Shown here one piece after another: positions 45,993 through 53,544 of a DNA stretch of 64,000 nucleotides. How positions within the stretch are numbered: the stretch's first letter is position 1; every line of letters starts with the position of its first letter. The position numbers were made by a program, and so were the translations under genes. The notes under the pieces are model-generated. The model ran no database searches. It was not told where the DNA came from and saw nothing but the letters and a program-made list of their open reading frames with translations. This DNA comes from Aestuariibacter sp. (GTDB lineage Bacteria > Pseudomonadota > Gammaproteobacteria > Enterobacterales > Alteromonadaceae): assembly GCA_017794925.1 (NCBI GenBank), contig CP051238.1, forward strand, positions 124,001 to 188,000. Reading direction: 5' to 3'.

Positions 45993-47156
45993 ATGAAACA
46001 CACATTAAAAAAAGTTACCGGCGCCGTTACCCTGGCATTAACCGGTTTAACCATGGCGTCAGCGAACGCTGCTTCATTGGGCTCTACTGAGGTTAAATAT
46101 ACAGGCTACATCAAAGTAGACGGTATCTACAGCGATTACTCGAACGGAGAAGGCCACCCACTGAATCGTGATTTTTACGTCCCGTCGACGATTGCTGTAG
46201 GCAGTGCTGACGATGATATCAGCGGTCGCTTCGACGGCCACGCCAGACAATCTCGTTTTCGCCTGACCACCAATACGCCAGTAGATGGTGGTGACAGCAT
46301 CACAGGTGTGCTGGAATTCGACTTCATGGTAACCAAAGGTGACTACGACAACGAGCGTATCAGTAACTCTTATTTACCGCGTCTTCGTCATGCCTTTTTG
46401 AAATACAAAAACTGGTTGGTAGGTCAAACCTGGACCACGTTCATGGACGTGGGTGCGTTACCAGAGTCACTGGACTTTATTGGTACCACAGACGGCATCA
46501 CCTTTGGCCGTCAGGTCATGGTTCGCTATACCCACGGCGGCCTTGAAGTCGCATTAGAAAACCCTGAAACCACCGTAGTAGGTGTAGGTGCGACTGACGA
46601 TAACTCTGTACCGGACATTATTGCGGCATACACAATGAAGCAGGACTGGGGCCATGTAAAAGTAGCCGGTATGTTCCGTCAGTTGGCGTACAACGTGGGT
46701 GATGTCGATGCCTCTGACTCTGCGGCAGGTGTCTCAATTACCGGTAAAGTAAAATTAGGTGACACCGATGACATACGCTTTACCTTCTTCACCGGCTCTG
46801 GCCTGGGTCGTTACGCCGCATTAAATGCCGCACAAGGTGCAGTGTACAATGACCAGAACGGCGAATTATCGTCTGTTGACTCAACGGGTTATGGCATTGC
46901 TTACCGTCACATGTGGAATGACAAAGCGCGTACCAGCGTCATGTTTTCTGCATTCGACGTCGATGCTGAGCAGATTACCAATATAACAATGGGCGACTAT
47001 ACCGATAAAACCTATAGTGCTCGCATTAACTATATTCACTCCGTAACCAAAACCATGACGGTTGGTGCAGAATACGCTTATGCGAAGCGCGAAACAGATG
47101 CAGGATTGGAAGGTGACATGAGTCGCGTACAATTTTCTGCAAAATACGCATTTTAG
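45993..47156 (+). CDS. DcaP-like outer membrane porin
   Basis: Outer membrane channel of 387 residues. A signal peptide ends at ASANAASLG (about residue 26). The mature part has the DcaP-type start VKYTGYIKVDGIYSDYS, DGHARQSRFRLTT, GVLEFDFMV, LRHAFLKYKNWLVGQTWTTF and DGITFGRQVMVRY. It ends in YAF with strands of a 16-18-stranded barrel. Known relatives pass dicarboxylates and other small anions. Being divergent from acs suggests shared control and a role in carboxylate entry. The start at 45993 is preferred over an ATG five codons upstream because GGGACGAG precedes it. Confidence 0.85.
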   Translation: MKHTLKKVTGAVTLALTGLTMASANAASLGSTEVKYTGYIKVDGIYSDYSNGEGHPLNRDFYVPSTIAVGSADDDISGRFDGHARQSRFRLTTNTPVDGGDSITGVLEFDFMVTKGDYDNERISNSYLPRLRHAFLKYKNWLVGQTWTTFMDVGALPESLDFIGTTDGITFGRQVMVRYTHGGLEVALENPETTVVGVGATDDNSVPDIIAAYTMKQDWGHVKVAGMFRQLAYNVGDVDASDSAAGVSITGKVKLGDTDDIRFTFFTGSGLGRYAALNAAQGAVYNDQNGELSSVDSTGYGIAYRHMWNDKARTSVMFSAFDVDAEQITNITMGDYTDKTYSARINYIHSVTKTMTVGAEYAYAKRETDAGLEGDMSRVQFSAKYAF

Positions 47157-47227
47157 TACTACGCTTAATTAGACAGCCTCCTTCCTTCGATTCGGGCTGT
47201 CTAGTTATGTTCTGTTGTTCCCAAGTT

Positions 47228-47252
47228 GGCCACGAATTTCGTGGCCTTTTTT
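47228..47252 (+). terminator. intrinsic terminator after the DcaP-like porin gene
   Basis: Nine-base perfect stem GGCCACGAA / TTCGTGGCC with a one-base loop (effectively a smaller stem), followed by six T. It is 71 bases past the porin stop. A second hairpin (AGACAGCC/GGCTGTCT, 47171-47202) precedes it without a T-tract. Confidence 0.9.
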
Positions 47253-47268
47253 ATTGCCAGGCAATCAA

Positions 47269-48432
47269 TTACAGACGAAAGCCAGACAACATCAATAAAC
47301 CAAAAGGCGCAACAAAAAATACCCCCAGAATATACATTACGCCCATGATTTTCCGCTTGGCAACCTGCTTCGCCAACGCGCCGGAAAATGACGGCGGGAT
47401 TTCACGTAACCAGGGAATGCCAAAAATAATGACTACAGCCAGTACGTTATAGACCAAATGTACCAGCGCGATTTGGAGAGCGGGCTCGGCCATTACACCC
47501 GTAATCCCCATTGCGGCAATCAGCGCCGTGATGCAGGTACCTATATTTGCCCCCAATGTGAACGGATAAATATCCCGGGCTGTTAACACACCACTACCTA
47601 CAAGCGGTACCATCAGGGACGTGGTGGTAGACGACGACTGCACCAGCACCGTGACTGCCGTACCGGATGCAATGCCGGATACCGGCCCACGACCAATACT
47701 CTTGTACAGCAAAGTTCTGGCACGTCCCACCATCAGGGCTTTCATGATGCGGCCCAAAAAGGTTATCGACGCCACAATTAACCCAACGCCCAGCACAATC
47801 ATTATCGCACCAGCATAGCCATTAGAGAGATCACCTAATAACCACTGCAACTGCTCATTAATGGGTTTCGTCATGGCTTTGATTGGGTTAAACCCGCCTA
47901 CCGCAACAGCTGTATCACTGTGCATCCAGCTTACCAGCACGCTACTAATACGCTCTAACAGGTTAAACATAATTTCCAGAGGAAGAAAGATGATCACGGC
48001 CATCAGGTTGAAGACATCATGAATGGTGGCGGCCTGAAACGCCTTTTCATATTCCCGCTTGTCGTGAATATGGCCCATACTAACGATGGTATTTGTAATG
48101 CTGGTACCCACATTCGCGCCCATCATCATAGGTACCGCCAGCGTAATAGGCAGCCCACCAGCGACCATGGCGACAATAATCGACGTGACTGTGCTGGATG
48201 ATTGAATAAGTGCCGTGGCCAGAATACCAATGATCAGGCCAGTGATAGGATTACTGGCAAATTCAAATAACCCCTCTGCGTGACCGGCCGTCATGGTACT
48301 GAAACCGCTGCCAATGATGGACACTGCCAATAGCATAAAATAGATCAGGACACACAGGACTAACCACTGTGAGCGCTGTGGTTCTGGGGCAACAGCAATG
48401 TCAGCTGTGGGCGAAAGTGAAGGCGTAGTCAT
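47269..48432 (-). CDS. Na/Pi cotransporter family protein
   Basis: Inner-membrane protein of 387 residues with two PNaS repeats. Each repeat carries the QSSS signature: ATALIQSSSTVTSIIVAMVA and TVLVQSSSTTTSLMVPLVG. GANVGTSITNTIVS and GANIGTCITALIAAMG are the paired conserved turns. Relatives import phosphate with sodium. The start ATG at 48432 is preferred over a TTG two codons upstream. It is monocistronic; the porin gene converges with it. Confidence 0.9.
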   Translation of the reverse strand: MTTPSLSPTADIAVAPEPQRSQWLVLCVLIYFMLLAVSIIGSGFSTMTAGHAEGLFEFASNPITGLIIGILATALIQSSSTVTSIIVAMVAGGLPITLAVPMMMGANVGTSITNTIVSMGHIHDKREYEKAFQAATIHDVFNLMAVIIFLPLEIMFNLLERISSVLVSWMHSDTAVAVGGFNPIKAMTKPINEQLQWLLGDLSNGYAGAIMIVLGVGLIVASITFLGRIMKALMVGRARTLLYKSIGRGPVSGIASGTAVTVLVQSSSTTTSLMVPLVGSGVLTARDIYPFTLGANIGTCITALIAAMGITGVMAEPALQIALVHLVYNVLAVVIIFGIPWLREIPPSFSGALAKQVAKRKIMGVMYILGVFFVAPFGLLMLSGFRL

Positions 48433-48537
48433 AGACAAACAATCCGGCTAATTTGGACTCAGCCTACGCAAACTTTGTGACAGTGACGTGAACATGCCTG
48501 GCCATCTGACCAGGCATTATGATGAGAAAGGTAAAAC

Positions 48538-49590
48538 TTAGAAGGGCATCGGGTAACGCTTCATCACCTGCTGTATCTGACGAAGCGTATCGTCAGACAA
48601 GGTCATGTCGAACGCCTGCACATTTTCCTTTAATTGTTCGATAGTTGTTCCCCCAATGATCGTGGAGGTAACCCCTGGTACCTGATTTACCCAGGCAAGC
48701 GCCAGCTGTGATGGCGTGATGCGCGCACGCTGAGCCACTTCAAGGTAGCGCGCAGTCGCCTCATGGGCAGTTTCGGTATTACGGAACAGCCCCTGACGTT
48801 GCACGAATGTCCAGCGGCTGCCTTTAGGGCGCTCACCGTTCAGATATTTACCCGATAACATTCCAGTCGCCAGTGGTGACCACGGCAAATAAGCTACATT
48901 TTCAAACGCGCAGGTTTCAATTAAATAAGGCCAGTCTTTGGCATGAAGCAGACTGAATTCATTCTGAATCGATACCGGCTTGGGTACACCCAGTTCCTCA
49001 CATAAGTTCAGGTAAGTATGAATACCCCATGGCGTATCATCAGACAGCCCCCAATGACGAATCTTACCGCTCTCAATGGCTTTACCTATCCCCATCACAA
49101 TGTCACGCATACCGGCACGCTCCTTGGCAACATCCGTATCATTGGGATTGGTTCGCCACGGCCAGTGTTTCGCGAAGTGAGGTGACGTTCGATTTGGCCA
49201 GTGTAATTGATAAACGTCGATATAATCGGTCTGCAAACGCGTCAGGGAGGCATCAACGGCTTGCTCAATAGTCGCTGCCGATATCTCAGAGCCTTCACGA
49301 ATATAGCGGATACCACTGCCGGCAATTTTAGTCATCAGCACGATATCCTGACGTTTCTCAGGGTTGGCTGCCAGCCAGTTCCCAATAAAGCGCTCGGTAT
49401 CGGCGTAGGTTTGTTCGTTCGGAGGAATGGGATACATTTCCGCGGTATCAATGAAGTTGATGCCCTCACTCAACGCCCAGTCCAGCTGTTCGTTGGCGTC
49501 TTGTTGTGTATTTTGAATACCGAATGTCATGGTACCCAGACAAACGCGGGAAACGCGTAAATCACTGCTACCCAATAACGCGTATTGCAT
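48538..49590 (-). CDS. tas: Tas-like aldo/keto reductase
   Basis: NADPH-dependent oxidoreductase of 350 residues with a TIM-barrel fold, very similar in layout to E. coli Tas (346). It has LGTMTFGIQNTQQDANEQLD, the catalytic Asp-Tyr region INFIDTAEMYPIPPN, LTRLQTDYIDVYQLHWPNR with the catalytic His, IGKAIESGKIRHWGLS, and cofactor blocks TSTIIGGTT and QLKENVQAF. The start at 49590 has AGAGG upstream; a longer frame adds 32 unrelated residues. It lies 13 bases after the HBM stub protein gene on the same strand. Substrate unknown. Confidence 0.88.
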   Translation of the reverse strand: MQYALLGSSDLRVSRVCLGTMTFGIQNTQQDANEQLDWALSEGINFIDTAEMYPIPPNEQTYADTERFIGNWLAANPEKRQDIVLMTKIAGSGIRYIREGSEISAATIEQAVDASLTRLQTDYIDVYQLHWPNRTSPHFAKHWPWRTNPNDTDVAKERAGMRDIVMGIGKAIESGKIRHWGLSDDTPWGIHTYLNLCEELGVPKPVSIQNEFSLLHAKDWPYLIETCAFENVAYLPWSPLATGMLSGKYLNGERPKGSRWTFVQRQGLFRNTETAHEATARYLEVAQRARITPSQLALAWVNQVPGVTSTIIGGTTIEQLKENVQAFDMTLSDDTLRQIQQVMKRYPMPF

Positions 49591-49603
49591 ATTTAACCTC
49601 TGT

Positions 49604-50662
49604 TTAATCAGGTGGCGAAGTGGCTGTGTGTTGCTCCGCCTTGGCGAGACGTCGTTCAATCTGACGACGAGACTCGACCATTTCATTTGCCAGTTCGGCT
49701 AACGACCGAAACTCTGAAAATCCCAGTTTGCGGGAATCAATATGTTGGTATTGTCGCTTACAGCGATAAAAGAACAACATAAAGTTAGCAAATGCCCGGT
49801 GAAAGGTCGCGAAACTTTTGACTAACAGCAAAATCAGTGCGACTGATGTCACTATGGCAATACCTGAACCAAACAAGGTTGCACGCTGCTTTTGTTCATC
49901 AATCACCGGTAACAAGGCTTCATCCAATCGATGAAGTGCCGCCTCAACATGATGAGCCTGCTCCCGGAACGCGCCTCTTAAGCCTTGGGATTCAGTCAAC
50001 CCTATTTGCTGACGCAAAGACATCCATTTAGACAATGTATTGATGTAGTCACTTAAAATCCCCTGATCTTCAGGCAGCAACTGCTGAGCATGGGAAATCG
50101 CCTGTGAAAGCTGCGTCAGCTCGCTGATAGACTCACCCCGTAAGGTGTGTTGATAGTCGACTACCAGAAACTGAAGCCGCGACAAATCCGCCTGCAATTG
50201 TGGTTCATAACGCTGACTTTGAATAAAGAGCCGCTCAGCATGCTGGTACAAGGTTCTGTTTAATCCGTCTTCGGGCGTCAGACCAATCTGCTTCATTACC
50301 GTTACCAGTTGAAAGAACGTCTCGGTATAGGCCTGGGTACTTTCTGCTATTTCACCCACCAGGGTTGAGGGTAAGTGATACGACTTTGCGATATCGTCCA
50401 GGCCTTTTAAAGCAATAACGAACTCTGTGTGCTGGGTGCGAAAGTGAGATAAATAATCGGTGTGCTTACGTAACAGAAAGTCTTTTTCATGACGGCGTAG
50501 CTGCAGCAAGTCCTGCTGTAAAGCCAGTAGTTCCTCACGCTGTTCACTTAAGCCAATCAACGTCCGGTTAAAATAATGCTGACTCACCACCAACAGCGTC
50601 ATACCGAGGACGCAAACTGTTGTCATAAACAATAAGCGAAACTTAATCGAATCCCATTTCAT
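49604..50662 (-). CDS. HBM-type sensory membrane protein lacking an output domain
   Basis: 352 residues. A TM1 near residues 10-28 and TM2 near 268-285 (LFGSGIAIVTSVALILLLVK) bracket a long helical periplasmic sensor. It begins with LRRHEKDFLLRKHTDYLSHF, the pattern of helical bimodular (HBM) sensor domains of chemoreceptors and histidine kinases. The cytoplasmic part of about 65 residues looks like a HAMP-like helix pair (FSEFRSLAELANEMVESRRQ, then IERRLAKAEQ). No MA, kinase or GGDEF domain follows. It is not a visible truncation: the gene ends normally and tas follows. It may work by pairing with another receptor. Confidence 0.72.
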   Translation of the reverse strand: MKWDSIKFRLLFMTTVCVLGMTLLVVSQHYFNRTLIGLSEQREELLALQQDLLQLRRHEKDFLLRKHTDYLSHFRTQHTEFVIALKGLDDIAKSYHLPSTLVGEIAESTQAYTETFFQLVTVMKQIGLTPEDGLNRTLYQHAERLFIQSQRYEPQLQADLSRLQFLVVDYQHTLRGESISELTQLSQAISHAQQLLPEDQGILSDYINTLSKWMSLRQQIGLTESQGLRGAFREQAHHVEAALHRLDEALLPVIDEQKQRATLFGSGIAIVTSVALILLLVKSFATFHRAFANFMLFFYRCKRQYQHIDSRKLGFSEFRSLAELANEMVESRRQIERRLAKAEQHTATSPPD

Positions 50663-50761
50663 AGCCGGCCCTAATGTGTTGCGCAGTGGACCGACGCTAT
50701 CTCACAAAGATGTCATTTCCATGACACCAAAGCAGGCAACGCTGAACACTCAGGCAAGACT

Positions 50762-51451
50762 TTATACTGCCCGGCGTAGTTCCGCACTACCGTCTTGTCT
50801 GATTATCGCTTCTACAGGAAAATCGAACCGATCGATATCCAGGCAAAGATGCAGGTCAGACTCGGGATTCCAGGGTTGTTCCGGGTCCAGAAAGCGTTCC
50901 GCGCAGGGCGAAGCCAGCAATTGTGGTTTGATTGCCGCTGGCTCACAAGGCTCATCCTGCAGCAAGCACCTCAGATACTGCGCACAGACATCATCTTCAT
51001 CGGTATTTTCTTCTGCCTTCCACCCCATTCTCACCAACGTCACCACTTCGGGGTTCAAACTGCGGATGTAGTCAGCCGTGGCTCTAGCATTGACCAGCGC
51101 CCCCGTCAGCACCTTATCGGCCTTGTGCGCGTTCACTAATCCTTGCGTACCCGCATGTGTGGTGTGAGCGATGTACTTGTCGGCCAGAGCCTGCGAAGCC
51201 AGTTCCGTGGGCGAATTGCCAAAATCAAAACCTGGTAGTTTTTTCCCTTCGCGTTCGCCAATCAGCAATGTCTCTGGCCGGGTAGTTTTAAGTGCCAGAG
51301 CCTGTTCCACTTCCCCCACTGCAATGATTTGCTTAGGAGCTCTGGCAAGGCAGTAACACGCCACCGAAAATGCGCGAAAGACATCAATAATCACAACGAT
51401 GCCTTCTGCACTTTGTGCGCCCTTGACGAAATCCGAGACTACAATGTTCAT
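50762..51451 (-). CDS. 2-phosphosulfolactate phosphatase-family protein (ComB-like)
   Basis: 229 residues of the ComB family, magnesium phosphatases of which the archaeal member acts in coenzyme M synthesis. IVVIIDVFRAFSVACYCLA is the family start, GEREGKKLPGFDFGNSPTEL the phosphate-binding part, and IAHTTHAGTQGLVNAHKADK the conserved TT.AGT block. VVTLVRMGWKAEENTDEDD is the Mg2+-binding region. Coenzyme M synthesis is not expected here, so the substrate is probably something else. It follows the LysR gene by 36 bases on the same strand. Confidence 0.85.
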   Translation of the reverse strand: MNIVVSDFVKGAQSAEGIVVIIDVFRAFSVACYCLARAPKQIIAVGEVEQALALKTTRPETLLIGEREGKKLPGFDFGNSPTELASQALADKYIAHTTHAGTQGLVNAHKADKVLTGALVNARATADYIRSLNPEVVTLVRMGWKAEENTDEDDVCAQYLRCLLQDEPCEPAAIKPQLLASPCAERFLDPEQPWNPESDLHLCLDIDRFDFPVEAIIRQDGSAELRRAV

Positions 51452-51487
51452 GATGGTTTGGCCCTTTAGTGGTTATTCTTGACTGGA

Positions 51488-52363
51488 TTAATGACGAAGT
51501 ATCGCTTTCAGAAAAGCAGGTAACACGGGATTAAGATTATCATCACGCCATATAAACGCGTAATCAACCAATGGACTGTTAGTAATTGGTTTAAACACGA
51601 CATTTTCGTGCATCAACTTCTGTACCGGTGCAGGGACCAACGCTATACCTAAATCTTCAGCAACCAAACTAATAATGGTCTGCTGCAACTGCGTTTCCAG
51701 TATGACTCGCGGCTGGAACCCAGCCTGGTTACAGTATCCGTCTATAGCTCGCCTCAATTCCGGAGCCACCTCCATTGGAACAGTAATCAACTCAAATGAC
51801 GCCAGCATGTCAGCCGTTATCGATGCACAGCTTTCCAATTCATGCCCTTTTGGTATTGCCAGACACAGCTTTTCAGAGCACAAATGTAGGGAGTTAGCAC
51901 CGTTGGGAAGCGGCGTTTTCAGCGTAATAGCCCCATCCAACTGCCCTTGCTGAATTTTTGTGACCAGTTCGCTCGGAATAACCTCCTGTAACCTCAGTGA
52001 CACCTTCGGATTTGACGACATAAATGCTTTAGCCATTGACGGTACAATGTTGTAGGCCGCGTGCATCATAAAGCCGATAGACAACTTACCCTCTTTGCCT
52101 GCGGCAACTTGCCGGGCATTGTTTCGGGCCTGCTCAACGTGATTCAGTATTCGCTTTGCATCGTCATAGAACTGCTGCCCCGCCAATGTCAGTGAAACGC
52201 CTTTGGGATGCCGAACAAACAAAGGGACACCAAGTTCGTCTTCCAAAAGTGCTAGCTGGCGACTAAGTGGGGGTTGTGTTAAATGCAATCGCTCGGCAGC
52301 TCTACCCACATGCTCTGTTTCCGCTACGACGATAAAGTTGTACAGGTGCTTGAGATGAAACAT
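51488..52363 (-). CDS. LysR-family transcriptional regulator
   Basis: 291 residues. The winged helix at 1-60 reads FIVVAETEHVGRAAERLHLT then QPPLSRQLALLEDELGVPLF, the classic LysR HTH. The rest is a periplasmic-binding-like effector domain (GKLSIGFMMHAAYNIVPSMA, AITLKTPL, VAEDLGIALVPAPV). This effector domain suggests an aromatic or small acid inducer as in the CatM/BenM group, without proof. It is divergent from an AEC-type exporter across 97 bases, the usual layout for a LysR regulator and its target. Confidence 0.92.
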   Translation of the reverse strand: MFHLKHLYNFIVVAETEHVGRAAERLHLTQPPLSRQLALLEDELGVPLFVRHPKGVSLTLAGQQFYDDAKRILNHVEQARNNARQVAAGKEGKLSIGFMMHAAYNIVPSMAKAFMSSNPKVSLRLQEVIPSELVTKIQQGQLDGAITLKTPLPNGANSLHLCSEKLCLAIPKGHELESCASITADMLASFELITVPMEVAPELRRAIDGYCNQAGFQPRVILETQLQQTIISLVAEDLGIALVPAPVQKLMHENVVFKPITNSPLVDYAFIWRDDNLNPVLPAFLKAILRH

Positions 52364-52460
52364 GATTCAATAAATGTATCAGGATGTACCTTATTATAAA
52401 TTGGAATGTATCGACCTGACACTTTAATGTAAACCTTTTCAACGTTTACAGGTGCCTTTT
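52364..52460. promoter_or_regulatory. LysR/AEC divergent control region with phased ATGTA repeats
   Basis: ATGTA occurs at 52374, 52384, 52406 and 52427, with spacings of 10, 22 and 21 bases. They thus lie on one face of the helix, and two copies extend to ATGTATC. They are candidate half-sites for the LysR protein. Confidence 0.45.
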
Positions 52461-53390
52461 GTGGCGGATGTGCTGTCGGCTATATTTCCAGTTTTCACGC
52501 TAATTTTTTGTGGCTGGTTTGCGAGAAGCCAGCGATGGGTTGGGCAATCCTGTACATCTGAATTGAATAAATTTGTTGTAAATCTGGCATTACCAGCACT
52601 GCTAGCCGATATCATCATTAATTCATCCTGGAGACATGGGTGGCACTGGGGTTTTATTAGCGTATTCTCTATCGCTACGCTCTTACTGTTTGCCATTTCC
52701 CTCCTGATCAGTATCCGCTCAGGAAATCCATGGTCCGATGCAGTAATTGACAGCTTGAGTGCAAGTTACGCCAATACCGGCTTCATGGGATTTCCGTTAC
52801 TACTTAGCGTGATTGGTGAGGAATCCCGTCAATTGGTCTTGATTGCAACATTATTTACTGTCTGCATATTGTTTGCACTTGCCGTCGTATTACTAGAATG
52901 TAGCTCAGAAGAAATATCAAAAAGCAATCGTCGGACATTTGTTCAGATATTCAAAAAACCGATAATTGTTGCTCCTTTATGTGCGAGCTTCTTTGTAGCA
53001 ACCGATATATCGCTATTTACACCTCTTAACTCGTCGATTCATCTGCTTGGCGCGTCAGCAGCACCCTGCGCGCTGATCACGATAGGCATGTTTCTAAACG
53101 ACAAACACAGCGCTGTTCGACGCGTTTCCCTCTGGAGTATCCGGCTTGTATTAACAAAACTGGTTGTACACCCACTCATCGTTTTCTTACTGGCATTTTA
53201 TATATTCGAGCTCGATTCTGTTTCATTACTATGCGCAGTTACCCTTGCAGCTCTGCCTGTCGGAACGGGCCCTTTTATGCTGGCGGAACACAGTGGCAGA
53301 AACGCGTCAATGACCTCCCAAAGTATTCTGCTTTCCACACTGCTGTCACCACTATCACTGCTGGTAATCATCCTGCTTCTGGCACAATAA
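52461..53390 (+). CDS. AEC-family transporter (auxin efflux carrier-like)
   Basis: Inner-membrane exporter of about 309 residues with ten hydrophobic segments. PVFTLIFCGWFARSQRW, FVVNLALPALLADII, SASYANTGFMGFPLLLSVIG and AALPVGTGPFMLAEHSGRNA match the AEC family (permease MadN/YfdV type). The start chosen is a GTG with AGG eight bases upstream; another GTG lies three codons earlier. Divergent from the LysR gene, it is the probable target of that regulator. Relatives move malate, malonate or related acids; the substrate here is unknown. Confidence 0.82.
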   Translation: MADVLSAIFPVFTLIFCGWFARSQRWVGQSCTSELNKFVVNLALPALLADIIINSSWRHGWHWGFISVFSIATLLLFAISLLISIRSGNPWSDAVIDSLSASYANTGFMGFPLLLSVIGEESRQLVLIATLFTVCILFALAVVLLECSSEEISKSNRRTFVQIFKKPIIVAPLCASFFVATDISLFTPLNSSIHLLGASAAPCALITIGMFLNDKHSAVRRVSLWSIRLVLTKLVVHPLIVFLLAFYIFELDSVSLLCAVTLAALPVGTGPFMLAEHSGRNASMTSQSILLSTLLSPLSLLVIILLLAQ

Positions 53391-53544
53391 AAGCCCGATG
53401 TATTTTTAACCGCAACTATCCGAAAAATACTTAAAAAACGATCTAGGGTGAAACCCCTATATCCGATTAAAACTTACCCAGTCAAACTAACCCTGTGTCG
53501 TCGCAAATCGTTGTGACCAAAAAATTCCCAAGCAGGAGTACGTT

